The notes beneath the pieces were generated by a model that did not search any database, was not told where the DNA came from, and saw only the letters and a list, made by a program, of their open reading frames with translations. DNA of 38,502 bases, taken from contig JAZNNH010000012.1 in assembly GCA_045580105.1 (NCBI GenBank), positions 1-38,502 on the forward strand. Direction: 5' to 3'. Positions 1 to 7,012 of this stretch are shown piece after piece. Position 1 is the stretch's first letter; every line of letters starts with the position of its first letter. The stretch comes from RGIG5579 sp045580105 (GTDB lineage: Bacteria; Bacillota; Clostridia; Oscillospirales; SIG627). The position numbers were made by a program, and so were the translations under genes.

Positions 1-22
1 GACAGAGTAACAAAACTCTGTC
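1..22 (-). terminator. Probable terminator of trpB
   Basis: A 7-bp inverted repeat (GACAGAG at 1-7, CTCTGTC at 16-22) lies just past the trpB stop codon. The expected T-tract would fall outside the window, so this is only a probable terminator. If right, trpB is the last gene of its unit and no trpA follows directly. Confidence 0.45.
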
Positions 23-33
23 GGCTCATTTTT

Positions 34-1254
34 TTAGCGGATGCCGTAGTTTTCGATCACGAAATCCATATCCTTGTCGCCGCGACCGGAAAGGTTGATC
101 AAAACAGAACCCTTGTCCATCTGTTTTGCCAGCTTCATCGCATAGGCGACGGCATGAGAGCTCTCAATGGCGGGGATGATGCCCTCCATACGGGCAAGTT
201 TGAAGAACGCGTCGATGGTTTCTTCATCGTCGATGACGTCGTATTTGACTCTGCCGATTTCCTGCAAGAATGCGTGTTCGGGACCGGAGGAGGGGTAATC
301 CAAACCGCTTGCCACCGAGTAAACGGGGGCGGGCTCGCCGTTTTCGTCCTTGAGCATAATGCTGTTAAAGCCGTGCATAATGCCTTCGGTTCCGTATTTC
401 AAGCTGGCGGCGTGATCGCCAAGCTTCGGGCCTCTGCCCAAAGGTTCGATTCCGTAAATATCCACGGGGTCGTTCAAAAATCCGGCAAACAGGCCTGCCG
501 CATTGGAACCGCCGCCCACGCAAGCAACGACGGCGTCCGGCAAGTGACCGGTCATTTCGACAAACTGCTCTCTGGCTTCAATTCCCACAACGCTCTGGAA
601 GTCGCGCACCATCATGGGGAAGGGATGCGGACCGAGGACAGAGCCGATGCAGTAAATGGAATCTTTATATTCGCTGCTGTAGGCATTGAAGGCGGCGTCG
701 ACTGCTTCCTTGAGGGTTTGCAGTCCGTGGGTAACCTCCACGATGTTCGCACCGAGAATCTTCATTCTGGCAACATTGGGCGCCTGCTTCTTAATGTCCA
801 CAGAACCCATATAAATGTCACATTCCAAACCGAAGTATGCGGCCGCGGTAGCAAGGGCAACACCGTGCTGACCGGCACCGGTTTCGGCAATGACTTTCTT
901 CTTGCCCATGTATTTGGCAAGAAGCACCTCGCCCATACAGTGGTTGAGCTTGTGCGCGCCGGTATGGTTCAAATCTTCGCGCTTGGCGTAAAGCTGAACT
1001 TTTCCGCCCAAGAAATCAGACAGGCGCTCCAAGTGAGAAACCGGAGTGGGTCTGCCTTGGAACTCCTTGCGGATGCGGCGAAGCTCGGCAATAAATTTTC
1101 TGGACTGACAGATGGAAAAATACGCTTCGGTAATTTCTTCCATCGCATTTTTCAATTTTTCATCGATATAAACACCGCCGAACTTTCCGAAAAAGCCGTC
1201 CTTATCCGGATAATGATTAAAATAGGTATCAAAATCAATTCCGTTGAGTTTCAT
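34..1254 (-). CDS. trpB: Tryptophan synthase beta chain, stand-alone
   Basis: The product condenses indole with L-serine to give L-tryptophan, using pyridoxal phosphate in the cytoplasm. It is 406 residues and of the TrpB1 type. The PLP lysine is K102 in GAHKLN, the catalytic glutamate is E124 in AETGAGQHG (the 22-residue spacing matches the Salmonella K87/E109 pair), and the phosphate-binding loop GGGSN is present. The ATG at 1254 follows GGAGGAA at a good distance; the open frame runs seven codons further upstream only through a TTG and through the ribosome site itself. No trpA is next to it, because a hairpin closes the gene and the upstream genes are unrelated. It therefore may serve indole salvage, or pair with a TrpA coded elsewhere. 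The long leader is a tryptophan T-box. Confidence 0.96.
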   Translation of the reverse strand: MKLNGIDFDTYFNHYPDKDGFFGKFGGVYIDEKLKNAMEEITEAYFSICQSRKFIAELRRIRKEFQGRPTPVSHLERLSDFLGGKVQLYAKREDLNHTGAHKLNHCMGEVLLAKYMGKKKVIAETGAGQHGVALATAAAYFGLECDIYMGSVDIKKQAPNVARMKILGANIVEVTHGLQTLKEAVDAAFNAYSSEYKDSIYCIGSVLGPHPFPMMVRDFQSVVGIEAREQFVEMTGHLPDAVVACVGGGSNAAGLFAGFLNDPVDIYGIEPLGRGPKLGDHAASLKYGTEGIMHGFNSIMLKDENGEPAPVYSVASGLDYPSSGPEHAFLQEIGRVKYDVIDDEETIDAFFKLARMEGIIPAIESSHAVAYAMKLAKQMDKGSVLINLSGRGDKDMDFVIENYGIR

Positions 1255-1350
1255 TTTCTTTTCCTCCAAAATCAAAATAGATCAATCGGTTTTTGTCTTA
1301 TCATTGGCTTTTTTGCTGTCGTGGAAAACAAGGTATGGACGCGCAGAAAA

Positions 1351-1605
1351 CAAAAAAGCCCCAAACGGAAATCCGTTCGGGGCGAATCTACTGATCCGCG
1401 GTGCCACCCAAATTCATCGCACGGCGATGCACTCATGTACCAACATACACGTCCGAGGTAACGGTCGGTCCCGTCTCCCCTACTCTGCCAAAGCATTTGG
1501 GTTTGCCCTCGCAAGTCCATTCCTTCGACCTTTCTTTGCTGCCCTCGCACCAACGGCAACTCTCTGAAAAAGAAGCAGTCAAACTACTACTCTTGCTCTA
1601 CGGTT
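1351..1605 (-). ncRNA. T-box leader (tryptophan) upstream of trpB
   Basis: Read on the minus strand, the leader carries the T-box consensus GGGTGGCACCGCGG at 1396-1409. A GC-rich intrinsic terminator follows (stem arms within 1358-1383, T-run 1351-1357). Further upstream, in the stem I part, the sequence GAA-TGG-AC at about 1515-1522 places a TGG codon (1517-1519) where the specifier codon is expected. TGG pairs with tRNA-Trp. Uncharged tRNA-Trp would bind both sites, stabilise the antiterminator and allow trpB transcription. The class and terminator are seen directly; the specifier assignment rests on its context and on the fit with trpB. Confidence 0.93.
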
Positions 1606-1611
1606 TTTATC

Positions 1612-1640
1612 AGTATAGCAAAGCGAGAAAAGTTTGTCAA
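1612..1640 (-). promoter_or_regulatory. Sigma-A type promoter of the T-box/trpB unit
   Basis: The minus strand has TTGACA (1635-1640), a 17-base spacer and TATACT (1612-1617), a near-perfect vegetative promoter. The -35 box overlaps the stop codon of the small gene ending at 1637, so the trpB unit starts right at the end of the chromate-transporter operon. Confidence 0.85.
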
Positions 1641-1843
1641 GCATTTTCCTCGAAAGCGATTTTTCCTGCCATCTCGCAAATGACATCCGCCGTAAGGTCC
1701 TTGTTCTCTGTTAAAAAGCCGATCATTTTCTTTGCTTTCTCTTCCCGGGTCAACACCAGCATCACGGAATAAACGTCTTCTTTGGGAACTGCTTTTTCCG
1801 AAAGAAGCGAAAGCAGTTGCCTTTGCCATTCTTTCAATTCCAT
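1637..1843 (-). CDS. Small hypothetical protein (68 aa)
   Basis: The 68-residue product is charged and probably helical, with no membrane segment, signal or cysteine motif. I do not recognise the family. The ATG at 1843 follows GGAGTG and comes only two bases after the second chromate-transporter gene, so it is most likely the last gene of that operon. Its stop codon overlaps the -35 box of the trpB promoter. The good ribosome site and tight spacing support a real gene; function is unknown. Confidence 0.6.
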   Translation of the reverse strand: MELKEWQRQLLSLLSEKAVPKEDVYSVMLVLTREEKAKKMIGFLTENKDLTADVICEMAGKIAFEENA

Positions 1844-1844
1844 C

Positions 1845-2444
1845 TTACACTCCGTAAATCAAAATTCCAAGCACTGCCGCGATCCCGATGGACAAAATGG
1901 GGGAAATGGTTTTCTTTTTCCACAGGCGATAGGCGCAGCGAACGGCAAACACAAGTGCAAAGACCAAAATGGTTTTCCACTCAGTAAAGAAAGCATCGGT
2001 CAGGGGAAGCGCAAAAAGAGAGTCGATCTTGGGAAACAATCCCGAAACGATAAAAAACAGACCCGTGGAAAGGATGATTCCTATGACACAGGGTTTGATG
2101 GTATCCAGCACCGTGCGGGTTCCCTCTTTTTCCATAAAGCCGGACAGAAATTTTGCAATGAGCAAAATGATGACAAAAGAGGGGGTGATCGCACCCAGTG
2201 TGGCAGCCACAGCACCGAGCGCACCGCCGGTTACGGTTCCGATGTAGGTGGCGGTATTGACCATAATGGGGCCGGGTGTGGATTCGGCAACGGCGAGAAT
2301 GTAGGAAAACATATCATCACTAACGCCCCAAGAAGCGTTTTGTGAAACCGCATCCTGAATCAAGGGAATGGAACCGAAGCCACCGCCAAACGTAAACAGT
2401 CCGATTTTTAAAAATTCCCAAAAAAGGTGAAGATAGTGCATCAT
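1845..2444 (-). CDS. Chromate transporter family, half-size subunit (second gene)
   Basis: A 199-residue integral membrane protein of the CHR (ChrA) family in its half-size form. The N-terminal FTFGGGFGSIPLIQ and the later AESTPGPIMVNTATYIG segment are the family's two signature regions, followed by hydrophobic helices. Paired half-size CHR proteins usually work together, since full-length ChrA is an internal duplication of this unit. Its start overlaps the stop of the preceding half (ATGA), implying translational coupling and equal amounts. Chromate export is proven for few family members, so the true anion substrate here is uncertain. GGAGAGGGG precedes the ATG. Confidence 0.9.
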   Translation of the reverse strand: MMHYLHLFWEFLKIGLFTFGGGFGSIPLIQDAVSQNASWGVSDDMFSYILAVAESTPGPIMVNTATYIGTVTGGALGAVAATLGAITPSFVIILLIAKFLSGFMEKEGTRTVLDTIKPCVIGIILSTGLFFIVSGLFPKIDSLFALPLTDAFFTEWKTILVFALVFAVRCAYRLWKKKTISPILSIGIAAVLGILIYGV

Positions 2445-3025
2445 TTTTTCCCCTCTCCTTTCCGGATCTTACGAACCCCGTAGAGCATCAGCCCCACGAT
2501 CGCAGAGATCAAAATCAAATAGATCGAAGAGAAGGCGAGAACGTGGAGTTTCACCAAGAAGATAACGACAAAAGCAAGCACAAACAAAACCTGGTTCAGG
2601 GGATTCTTTTTCATTTTGCGGAACATTTTCAAGCCCGCGGCAAAGATGAGAAATGCGACCGCCGCTTTGATTCCGCGAAAGGCGTTTGCCACCCAAGTGA
2701 TGGCAAGAAAGTTTTCCAAGAACAGAGCGATGACGTAAAGCAGGACCAGCGAAGGCAAAACCACACCCGACGTGGCGGCCACAGAGCCAAAGAAGCCCCC
2801 GACTTTATAACCGACAAACGTTGCGGTGTTAATGGCAAGCGGACCGGGAGTGGATTCTGCCACCACGGTCAGATCCATCATTTCATCGTGAGAGAGCCAT
2901 TTTTTGTTGCTGACCACTTCGTTTTCAATGACGGAGATCATCGCATAGCCGCCACCGAAGGTGAACGCCCCGATCTTCAAAAAAGTCAGAAACAAGGCGA
3001 GAAGCTTGTTTTTCTCTTTTGTCAT
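2441..3025 (-). CDS. Chromate transporter family, half-size subunit (first gene)
   Basis: A 194-residue partner of the following gene, with the same architecture: FLKIGAFTFGGGYAMI near the N-terminus, AESTPGPLAINTATFVG around residues 53-69, then several hydrophobic segments and a basic tail (RKIRKGEGKK). The two halves are homologous in tandem and presumably form one transporter with opposite topologies. It overlaps both neighbours by four bases (ATGA), lying between a C_GCAxxG_C_C redox protein and the second half. The membrane family is certain; the substrate is not. Confidence 0.9.
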   Translation of the reverse strand: MTKEKNKLLALFLTFLKIGAFTFGGGYAMISVIENEVVSNKKWLSHDEMMDLTVVAESTPGPLAINTATFVGYKVGGFFGSVAATSGVVLPSLVLLYVIALFLENFLAITWVANAFRGIKAAVAFLIFAAGLKMFRKMKKNPLNQVLFVLAFVVIFLVKLHVLAFSSIYLILISAIVGLMLYGVRKIRKGEGKK

Positions 3026-3486
3026 ATCCTGTTTTCCTCTCTTAAAAATTCTTGCAGAATTTCTGCCGCCCCCTCCACAATACGAGTGCAGGGACGGTTG
3101 GCGTAATACGACGGGGTCCGATCAGAAGCCGTGCCGCCCACCGTCGCGTTGTTTTTCAACAGCTCTCGGCAACAAAGCGTGCCGAAGCGGGCGCGAAATC
3201 GCTCGCCCAGTTTTTGCACGCGCGGGTACAGAAGATCTTTTTCCGGATGATTGATATCATCATAGCCAAAGAGATTTCCCACAACCAGCGTCATTCCGCT
3301 GAACGCGCCGCACACTTCCCGCATTCTTCCAAATCCCCCGCCAAAGGGCGAAGCCAAGCGAAGTGCCTGACCCTCTTCCAGATCCAAAAGCGGAGCGAAG
3401 GCGCCGCAAATCGATTGCGCGCAGTTATATCCCTCCAAAAACAGCTCCACAGCTCTCTTGGAATAGTCCGCGTTTTTGTTTTGCAT
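3022..3486 (-). CDS. C_GCAxxG_C_C family probable redox protein
   Basis: A 154-residue soluble protein with the conserved cysteines of the C_GCAxxG_C_C family: GYNCAQSICGAF near the N-terminus, then a glycine-rich stretch leading to EVCGAFSGM, and a late LCC pair. The family is thought to be redox- or metal-linked, but its role is not established. I chose ATG 3486, eight bases after CGGAG. An ATG 18 bases upstream sits directly on the T-tract of a terminator hairpin and has no ribosome site. The stop overlaps the start of the first chromate-transporter half, so a redox-type protein and an anion transporter are translationally linked. Confidence 0.82.
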   Translation of the reverse strand: MQNKNADYSKRAVELFLEGYNCAQSICGAFAPLLDLEEGQALRLASPFGGGFGRMREVCGAFSGMTLVVGNLFGYDDINHPEKDLLYPRVQKLGERFRARFGTLCCRELLKNNATVGGTASDRTPSYYANRPCTRIVEGAAEILQEFLREENRI

Positions 3487-3501
3487 TAAAACTTCTCCGT
3501 T

Positions 3502-3534
3502 CATAAAAATTCTCCGGCTTTCGGCCGGAGAATT
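3502..3534 (-). terminator. Intrinsic terminator/attenuator after the efp unit
   Basis: An 11-bp perfect stem (3508-3518 with 3524-3534, loop TTTCG) is followed on the minus strand by a T-run. It ends the efp/CD1247 unit. No convincing promoter was seen between it and the next gene 16 bases away, so partial read-through may feed the chromate-transporter operon. Confidence 0.85.
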
Positions 3535-3540
3535 TACTGA

Positions 3541-3921
3541 TTAGTCCAAAGGAATTTCTTTGGAACAAGCGGGGCACGGAAAGGTTTCCGTCTCCGGTTC
3601 TTCCTCGAAGCAAACGGTTTCACCGCAGTGGGGACACTCGACTTCGTAGCAATCCTCTTCTTCGCAATCGTCGCAGCAGCAACAATCGTCATCGTCGAAT
3701 TCACCGAAGAGTTCTTCTTCCACGTTGGTCAGATCTTCGTCCATTGCTTCCAGATATTCGTTGATGTCATCCACGTCATCCTGACACTGGGTTACTTCCA
3801 ACGCCAGATCTTCCAGAATGTCAGCCATGAGCTTGATGATCTTTCCTTCTTTGGTTTCCGCCTGGAAATCAAGGCCTTCCATCAGCCCTTTCAGATAAGC
3901 AACCTTTTCGGTAACGGTCAT
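3541..3921 (-). CDS. CD1247-like zinc-ribbon protein next to efp
   Basis: A 126-residue, very acidic protein. Residues 1-65 form a helical domain resembling the CD1247 N-terminal domain found in clostridia. Next comes an Asp/Cys run (DDDDCCCCDDCEEEDC), then a zinc-ribbon-like end with CPHCGE and CPACSK knuckles. The function is unknown; a metal-binding accessory role is an inference from the cysteines. It begins 18 bases after efp and ends at a strong terminator, so the two genes are almost surely cotranscribed. The four consecutive cysteines in an acidic run are unusual. Confidence 0.8.
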   Translation of the reverse strand: MTVTEKVAYLKGLMEGLDFQAETKEGKIIKLMADILEDLALEVTQCQDDVDDINEYLEAMDEDLTNVEEELFGEFDDDDCCCCDDCEEEDCYEVECPHCGETVCFEEEPETETFPCPACSKEIPLD

Positions 3922-3939
3922 ATTCTTTCTCCTTTGAAA

Positions 3940-4500
3940 TTAAACTCTTTCGAGATATTCACCGGTACGAGTATCGATCTTGAGAACGTCGCCCTCGTTC
4001 ACGAACAAAGGAACTTTGATCTGTGCGCCGGTTTCCAGCGTTGCGGGCTTGGAAGCGCCGGTTGCGGTGTCACCCTTGAAGCCGGGATCGGTCTGGGTTA
4101 CAGCCAATTCTACGAACATCGGGGGTTCTACGGCAAATACGTTTCCCTTATAAGACAATACTTTGCAAATCATTTCTTCTTTGACAAATTTGAAGTTGTC
4201 ACCCACCAGATCGTGAGAAACCATCAAATCTTCCCAGGTTTCGGTATCCATGAAATGATACAGATCGCCATCGTCGTAAGAATACTGCATTTCTTTTCTT
4301 TCTACGAAAGCGGGGGGGAATTTTTCAGTGGGGTTAAAGGTTTTTTCCACCACGGAACCGGTGATCACATTTCTGAGTTTGGTACGCACGAATGCGGCAC
4401 CTTTACCGGGTTTTACGTGCTGAAATTCGATGATCTGCATAACAGCGCCATCCATTTCAAAGGTTACGCCGTTTCTGAAATCGCCTGCTGTAATTGCCAT
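3940..4500 (-). CDS. efp: Translation elongation factor P
   Basis: EF-P (186 residues, the usual length) enters stalled ribosomes and promotes peptide bonds at polyproline stretches. The N-terminal KOW-like domain begins MAITAGDFRNG. The loop PGKGAAFVRTK carries K33, the position modified in many bacteria. The two OB domains follow, ending in the conserved GDVLKIDTRTGEYLERV. ATG 4500 follows GGAGG; the frame extends six codons further upstream but through the ribosome site. It has its own promoter downstream of the M24 peptidase gene, and this peptidase-efp order is common in Firmicutes. Confidence 0.97.
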   Translation of the reverse strand: MAITAGDFRNGVTFEMDGAVMQIIEFQHVKPGKGAAFVRTKLRNVITGSVVEKTFNPTEKFPPAFVERKEMQYSYDDGDLYHFMDTETWEDLMVSHDLVGDNFKFVKEEMICKVLSYKGNVFAVEPPMFVELAVTQTDPGFKGDTATGASKPATLETGAQIKVPLFVNEGDVLKIDTRTGEYLERV

Positions 4501-4540
4501 AATGTCCTCCAAAATCAAATAAAAATCAAATTACAGGGTA

Positions 4541-4569
4541 ATTATACAACTTTTTTTGCCGTTTGGCAA
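4541..4569 (-). promoter_or_regulatory. Promoter of efp
   Basis: The minus strand carries TTGCCA (4564-4569), a 17-base spacer and TATAAT (4541-4546), about 40 bases before the efp start. It lets efp be expressed independently of the upstream peptidase gene. Confidence 0.8.
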
Positions 4570-4591
4570 GATGTATTTACAAAAAATGCCA

Positions 4592-5662
4592 TTATAATTC
4601 CAAAAGCTCTTTTGGGGTGGTGTTCAGATTTTCCGCGCCACCCTCGCGCACGACCACAAGGTCCTCGATTCTGACACCGAATTCACCGGGCAAATAGATT
4701 CCCGGTTCCACGGAAAGAACGGCGCCTGCCGGAATGCGCTCTTCCGAGCGAGGGCCAAAGCCCGGAGCTTCGTGAATTTCCAGCCCGATGCCATGGCCGG
4801 TGGAATGTCCGAAATAAGAACCGAAGCCGGCGGAAATGATGGTATTTCTTGCGGCGTCATCCACTTCTTTTCCCGTGACCCCTGCCCGAACCGCAGACAA
4901 CGCATTTTTTTGTGCCGAAAGAACCGTATCGTAAACCAAGCGCATTTTTTCATCGGCTTTTCCGAGGCAAACAGTGCGAGTCATATCGGAGCAGTACCCA
5001 TCCAGCACGCATCCGAAATCCATGGTGATGAAGCAGTTCTTTTTCAAAGGCACCTCGGTCGGAGTGCCGTGCGGCAAGGAAGAACGGGTGCCGGACACGC
5101 AAATGGTCGAAAAGCTGGCGCCGGAGGCACCCTGCCGTTTCATATAGTACTCCAATTCCGCCGCCACACTCTGCTCGCTTCTTCCCTCTTTAAGGCGGGG
5201 CAAGATGTAGCAATACGCCTCCTCGGCAAGGGCTTGCGAAGCGCGAATGCGCACAATCTCTGTTTCGGTTTTGACAATTCGCATCTCTTCTATGCGCCGT
5301 CCCATCGGCGTAAAGCGCGAGCCGGGATACGCTTTTTCTAAGCCGGAAAGCTTCGCCACGGTCAAAAATAAATCTTCAAACCGAACGATCGGGGCTTGTC
5401 CCTGCTCGGACAGGGCGGAAAAATCTTTGGAAAACGCGGCGGGCGAAAGCTGCAGGCCAACACTTAACTGTCCTTTTTGCTGCTTTAAGCACGCCATTTC
5501 ATAATAACGGGAATCCAGATACAACACCGCATTTTCTCGCGTCACGAACAAAACGCCGTCGGAAGAAGTAAAGCCGGTCAGATACCGACGGTTGACGGGA
5601 GAAAACAGAAGGGCGCATTCCTGCGCCGCTAAGGTCTTTTGAAACTCGTGAAGCGGATTCAT
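4592..5662 (-). CDS. M24 family Xaa-Pro aminopeptidase/dipeptidase
   Basis: A 356-residue cytoplasmic metallopeptidase of the M24 'pita-bread' fold that cleaves Xaa-Pro bonds. An N-terminal creatinase-like domain (roughly 1-125) precedes the catalytic domain. The metal ligands can be seen in TMDFGCVLDGYCSDMTRT (two Asp), GHSTGHGIGLEIHEAP (His), SVEPGIY (Glu) and GVRIEDLVVV (Glu). ATG 5662 overlaps the stop of the YqeG-like gene (ATGA) with AAAGGA upstream; the frame runs 43 codons further but only through the neighbour's coding sequence. Whether it is PepP or PepQ cannot be settled here. Confidence 0.9.
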   Translation of the reverse strand: MNPLHEFQKTLAAQECALLFSPVNRRYLTGFTSSDGVLFVTRENAVLYLDSRYYEMACLKQQKGQLSVGLQLSPAAFSKDFSALSEQGQAPIVRFEDLFLTVAKLSGLEKAYPGSRFTPMGRRIEEMRIVKTETEIVRIRASQALAEEAYCYILPRLKEGRSEQSVAAELEYYMKRQGASGASFSTICVSGTRSSLPHGTPTEVPLKKNCFITMDFGCVLDGYCSDMTRTVCLGKADEKMRLVYDTVLSAQKNALSAVRAGVTGKEVDDAARNTIISAGFGSYFGHSTGHGIGLEIHEAPGFGPRSEERIPAGAVLSVEPGIYLPGEFGVRIEDLVVVREGGAENLNTTPKELLEL

Positions 5663-6183
5663 TTTGCATTTTCCTTTTGTTTTCTTTTGTGGTAAAGCGC
5701 AACAAACGGTTTTTCGAGTTGCCGTTTGAAGCGGAAAAAGCGATTTTCCACCGGTTGAATGGGAGAAACCGTGACAGCGAACGCGCCCCAAAGGCGAGCC
5801 GCCAACACGTCGGTCAGAAGCTGATCTCCCACCAAAAGCACCTGCTTCGGAGTCACCTTAAAATGCGTGAAAACCGGTTTGAGTGCCCGCTTGAGCGGCT
5901 TGTGGGAATCGGGAACGGCAAAATAGCCCAGTTCCCGATTGAACGTTTCCACTCGCTCAGGGCTGTTATTGGAAACGAGTGCAACCCGAATTCCGCGTTT
6001 GACCAAGGACTCCAAAAGAGTTCGAATTTGTTGGGTGGGCAAAGGCGTTTCGTAAGAGACGAGTGTATTGTCAATGTCAAACACCACCACCTGAACGCCT
6101 TGTTCAAAAAAGGTTTCAAAGGGGATGTCGGTGACCGTTTTGCAAATCAAATCGGGGATCAAAAGAGATGCCGGTGTTGTCAT
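5659..6183 (-). CDS. yqeG: YqeG-family HAD IIIA-type phosphatase
   Basis: A 174-residue HAD phosphatase. Motif I is FDIDNTLVSYE (nucleophile Asp plus acid/base Asp), motif II is VALVSNNS, K-containing motif III is SHKPLKRALKP, and motif IV is VGDQLLTDVLAA. Family members act on phosphorylated small molecules; phosphatidylglycerol-phosphate phosphatase activity has been shown for relatives, but the substrate here is not known. ATG 6183 follows AAAGGAGC. It is placed between sigE and the M24 peptidase, overlapping the latter by four bases, and has a possible promoter of its own. Confidence 0.9.
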   Translation of the reverse strand: MTTPASLLIPDLICKTVTDIPFETFFEQGVQVVVFDIDNTLVSYETPLPTQQIRTLLESLVKRGIRVALVSNNSPERVETFNRELGYFAVPDSHKPLKRALKPVFTHFKVTPKQVLLVGDQLLTDVLAARLWGAFAVTVSPIQPVENRFFRFKRQLEKPFVALYHKRKQKENAK

Positions 6184-6213
6184 AAAAATGCTCCTTTTGA
6201 TTCGTTTTTCCTT

Positions 6214-6242
6214 ATTGTACCACAAATCACAAAGGGAGAAAA
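6214..6242 (-). promoter_or_regulatory. Possible extended -10 promoter of yqeG
   Basis: The minus strand reads TTTGTGATTTGTGGTACAAT, an extended -10 element (TGG-TACAAT, 6214-6222) with only a weak -35 (TTTTCT) 17 bases away. The same TGTGGTA-type core precedes two other genes in the window (19165-19178 and 27735-27745). Confidence 0.45.
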
Positions 6243-6257
6243 GAGTTTTTCGAAAAA

Positions 6258-7001
6258 TTACAAGCTCTTCGCCATGATCTCTTTTTTGAGTTTTCCGATG
6301 ATCTTTTTTTCCAATCGCGAAATATAAGACTGAGAGATTCCCAGCTTTTCCGCCACTTCCTTTTGGGTCATTTCCCGCCGCCCCATCAGCCCAAAGCGAT
6401 ACGATATGATTTCCCGATCGCGGCCGGAAAGCTTCATCACGGCATTCATCAGAATTTTGCGATCCTCTTCCCGCTCCAATTCCCGATGAATTTCCTCTCC
6501 GTCGGAACCCAAAATGTCCCCCAAAAGCAGTTCGTTCCCATCCCAATCCACGTTGAGCGGTTCATCGATGGAAATTTCCTGCCGTCCGCGTCCGGCTTTT
6601 CTTAAAAACATCAAAATTTCATTTTCGATACACTTGGAGGCATAGGTGGCAAGCTTGATGTTCTTGTCGGAGCGGAAGCTGGTGACCCCTTTGATCAGAC
6701 CGATGGTTCCGATAGAGATCAGATCTTCCATTCCGACACCGCTGCTCTCAAATTTTTTGGCAAGATACACCACGAGCCGAAGATTGTGCTCGACCAAAAG
6801 ATTGCGACATTGCAGGGTTTCCTCTCCCCGCTCCATCTTTTCAATGCAAAGCCGTTCCTCCTCCGCCCCCAAGGGTGCGGGCAGCTCCTCCGAGCCGTTG
6901 ACGTAATATACTTCGTAAAACAAGTCGCGGGAACGCTGCTCCTCCCGCCACCTCCGGAACTTGACGATCCATTTTCGAATCCACGAAATGCAATGCTTCA
7001 C
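6258..7001 (-). CDS. sigE: Sporulation sigma factor SigE (pro-sigma-E)
   Basis: A 247-residue sigma-70 family factor that drives early mother-cell genes in sporulation. Region 2 (NLRLVVYLAKKFE, EDLISIGTIGLIKGV, KLATYASKCIENEILM), DEPLNVDWDGNELLLGD and the region 4 helix-turn-helix (KEVAEKLGISQSYISRLEKK) closely match Bacillus SigE. Start GTG 7001 is chosen because AGGAGGAG lies just upstream; an ATG at 7016 overlaps the spoIIGA stop but has its own ribosome site inside. The basic amphipathic N-terminus followed by YEVYYVNGSE fits a pro-sequence cut near the Tyr-Tyr pair (residues 32-33). The gene normally next, sigG, is absent; yqeG follows. Confidence 0.93.
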   Translation of the reverse strand: MKHCISWIRKWIVKFRRWREEQRSRDLFYEVYYVNGSEELPAPLGAEEERLCIEKMERGEETLQCRNLLVEHNLRLVVYLAKKFESSGVGMEDLISIGTIGLIKGVTSFRSDKNIKLATYASKCIENEILMFLRKAGRGRQEISIDEPLNVDWDGNELLLGDILGSDGEEIHRELEREEDRKILMNAVMKLSGRDREIISYRFGLMGRREMTQKEVAEKLGISQSYISRLEKKIIGKLKKEIMAKSL

Positions 7002-7012
7002 GTTTCTCCTCC

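Noticed and set aside
154..1461. Long open frame (about 435 codons) opposite trpB and its leader
   Set aside because: It crosses the T-box and lies antisense to a well-conserved enzyme; no ribosome site and no recognisable domain.
4557..4572. Inverted repeat TTGCC-N4-GGCAA near the efp promoter as terminator or operator
   Set aside because: Stem of only five pairs, no T-run on the minus strand, and it is explained by the -35 box.
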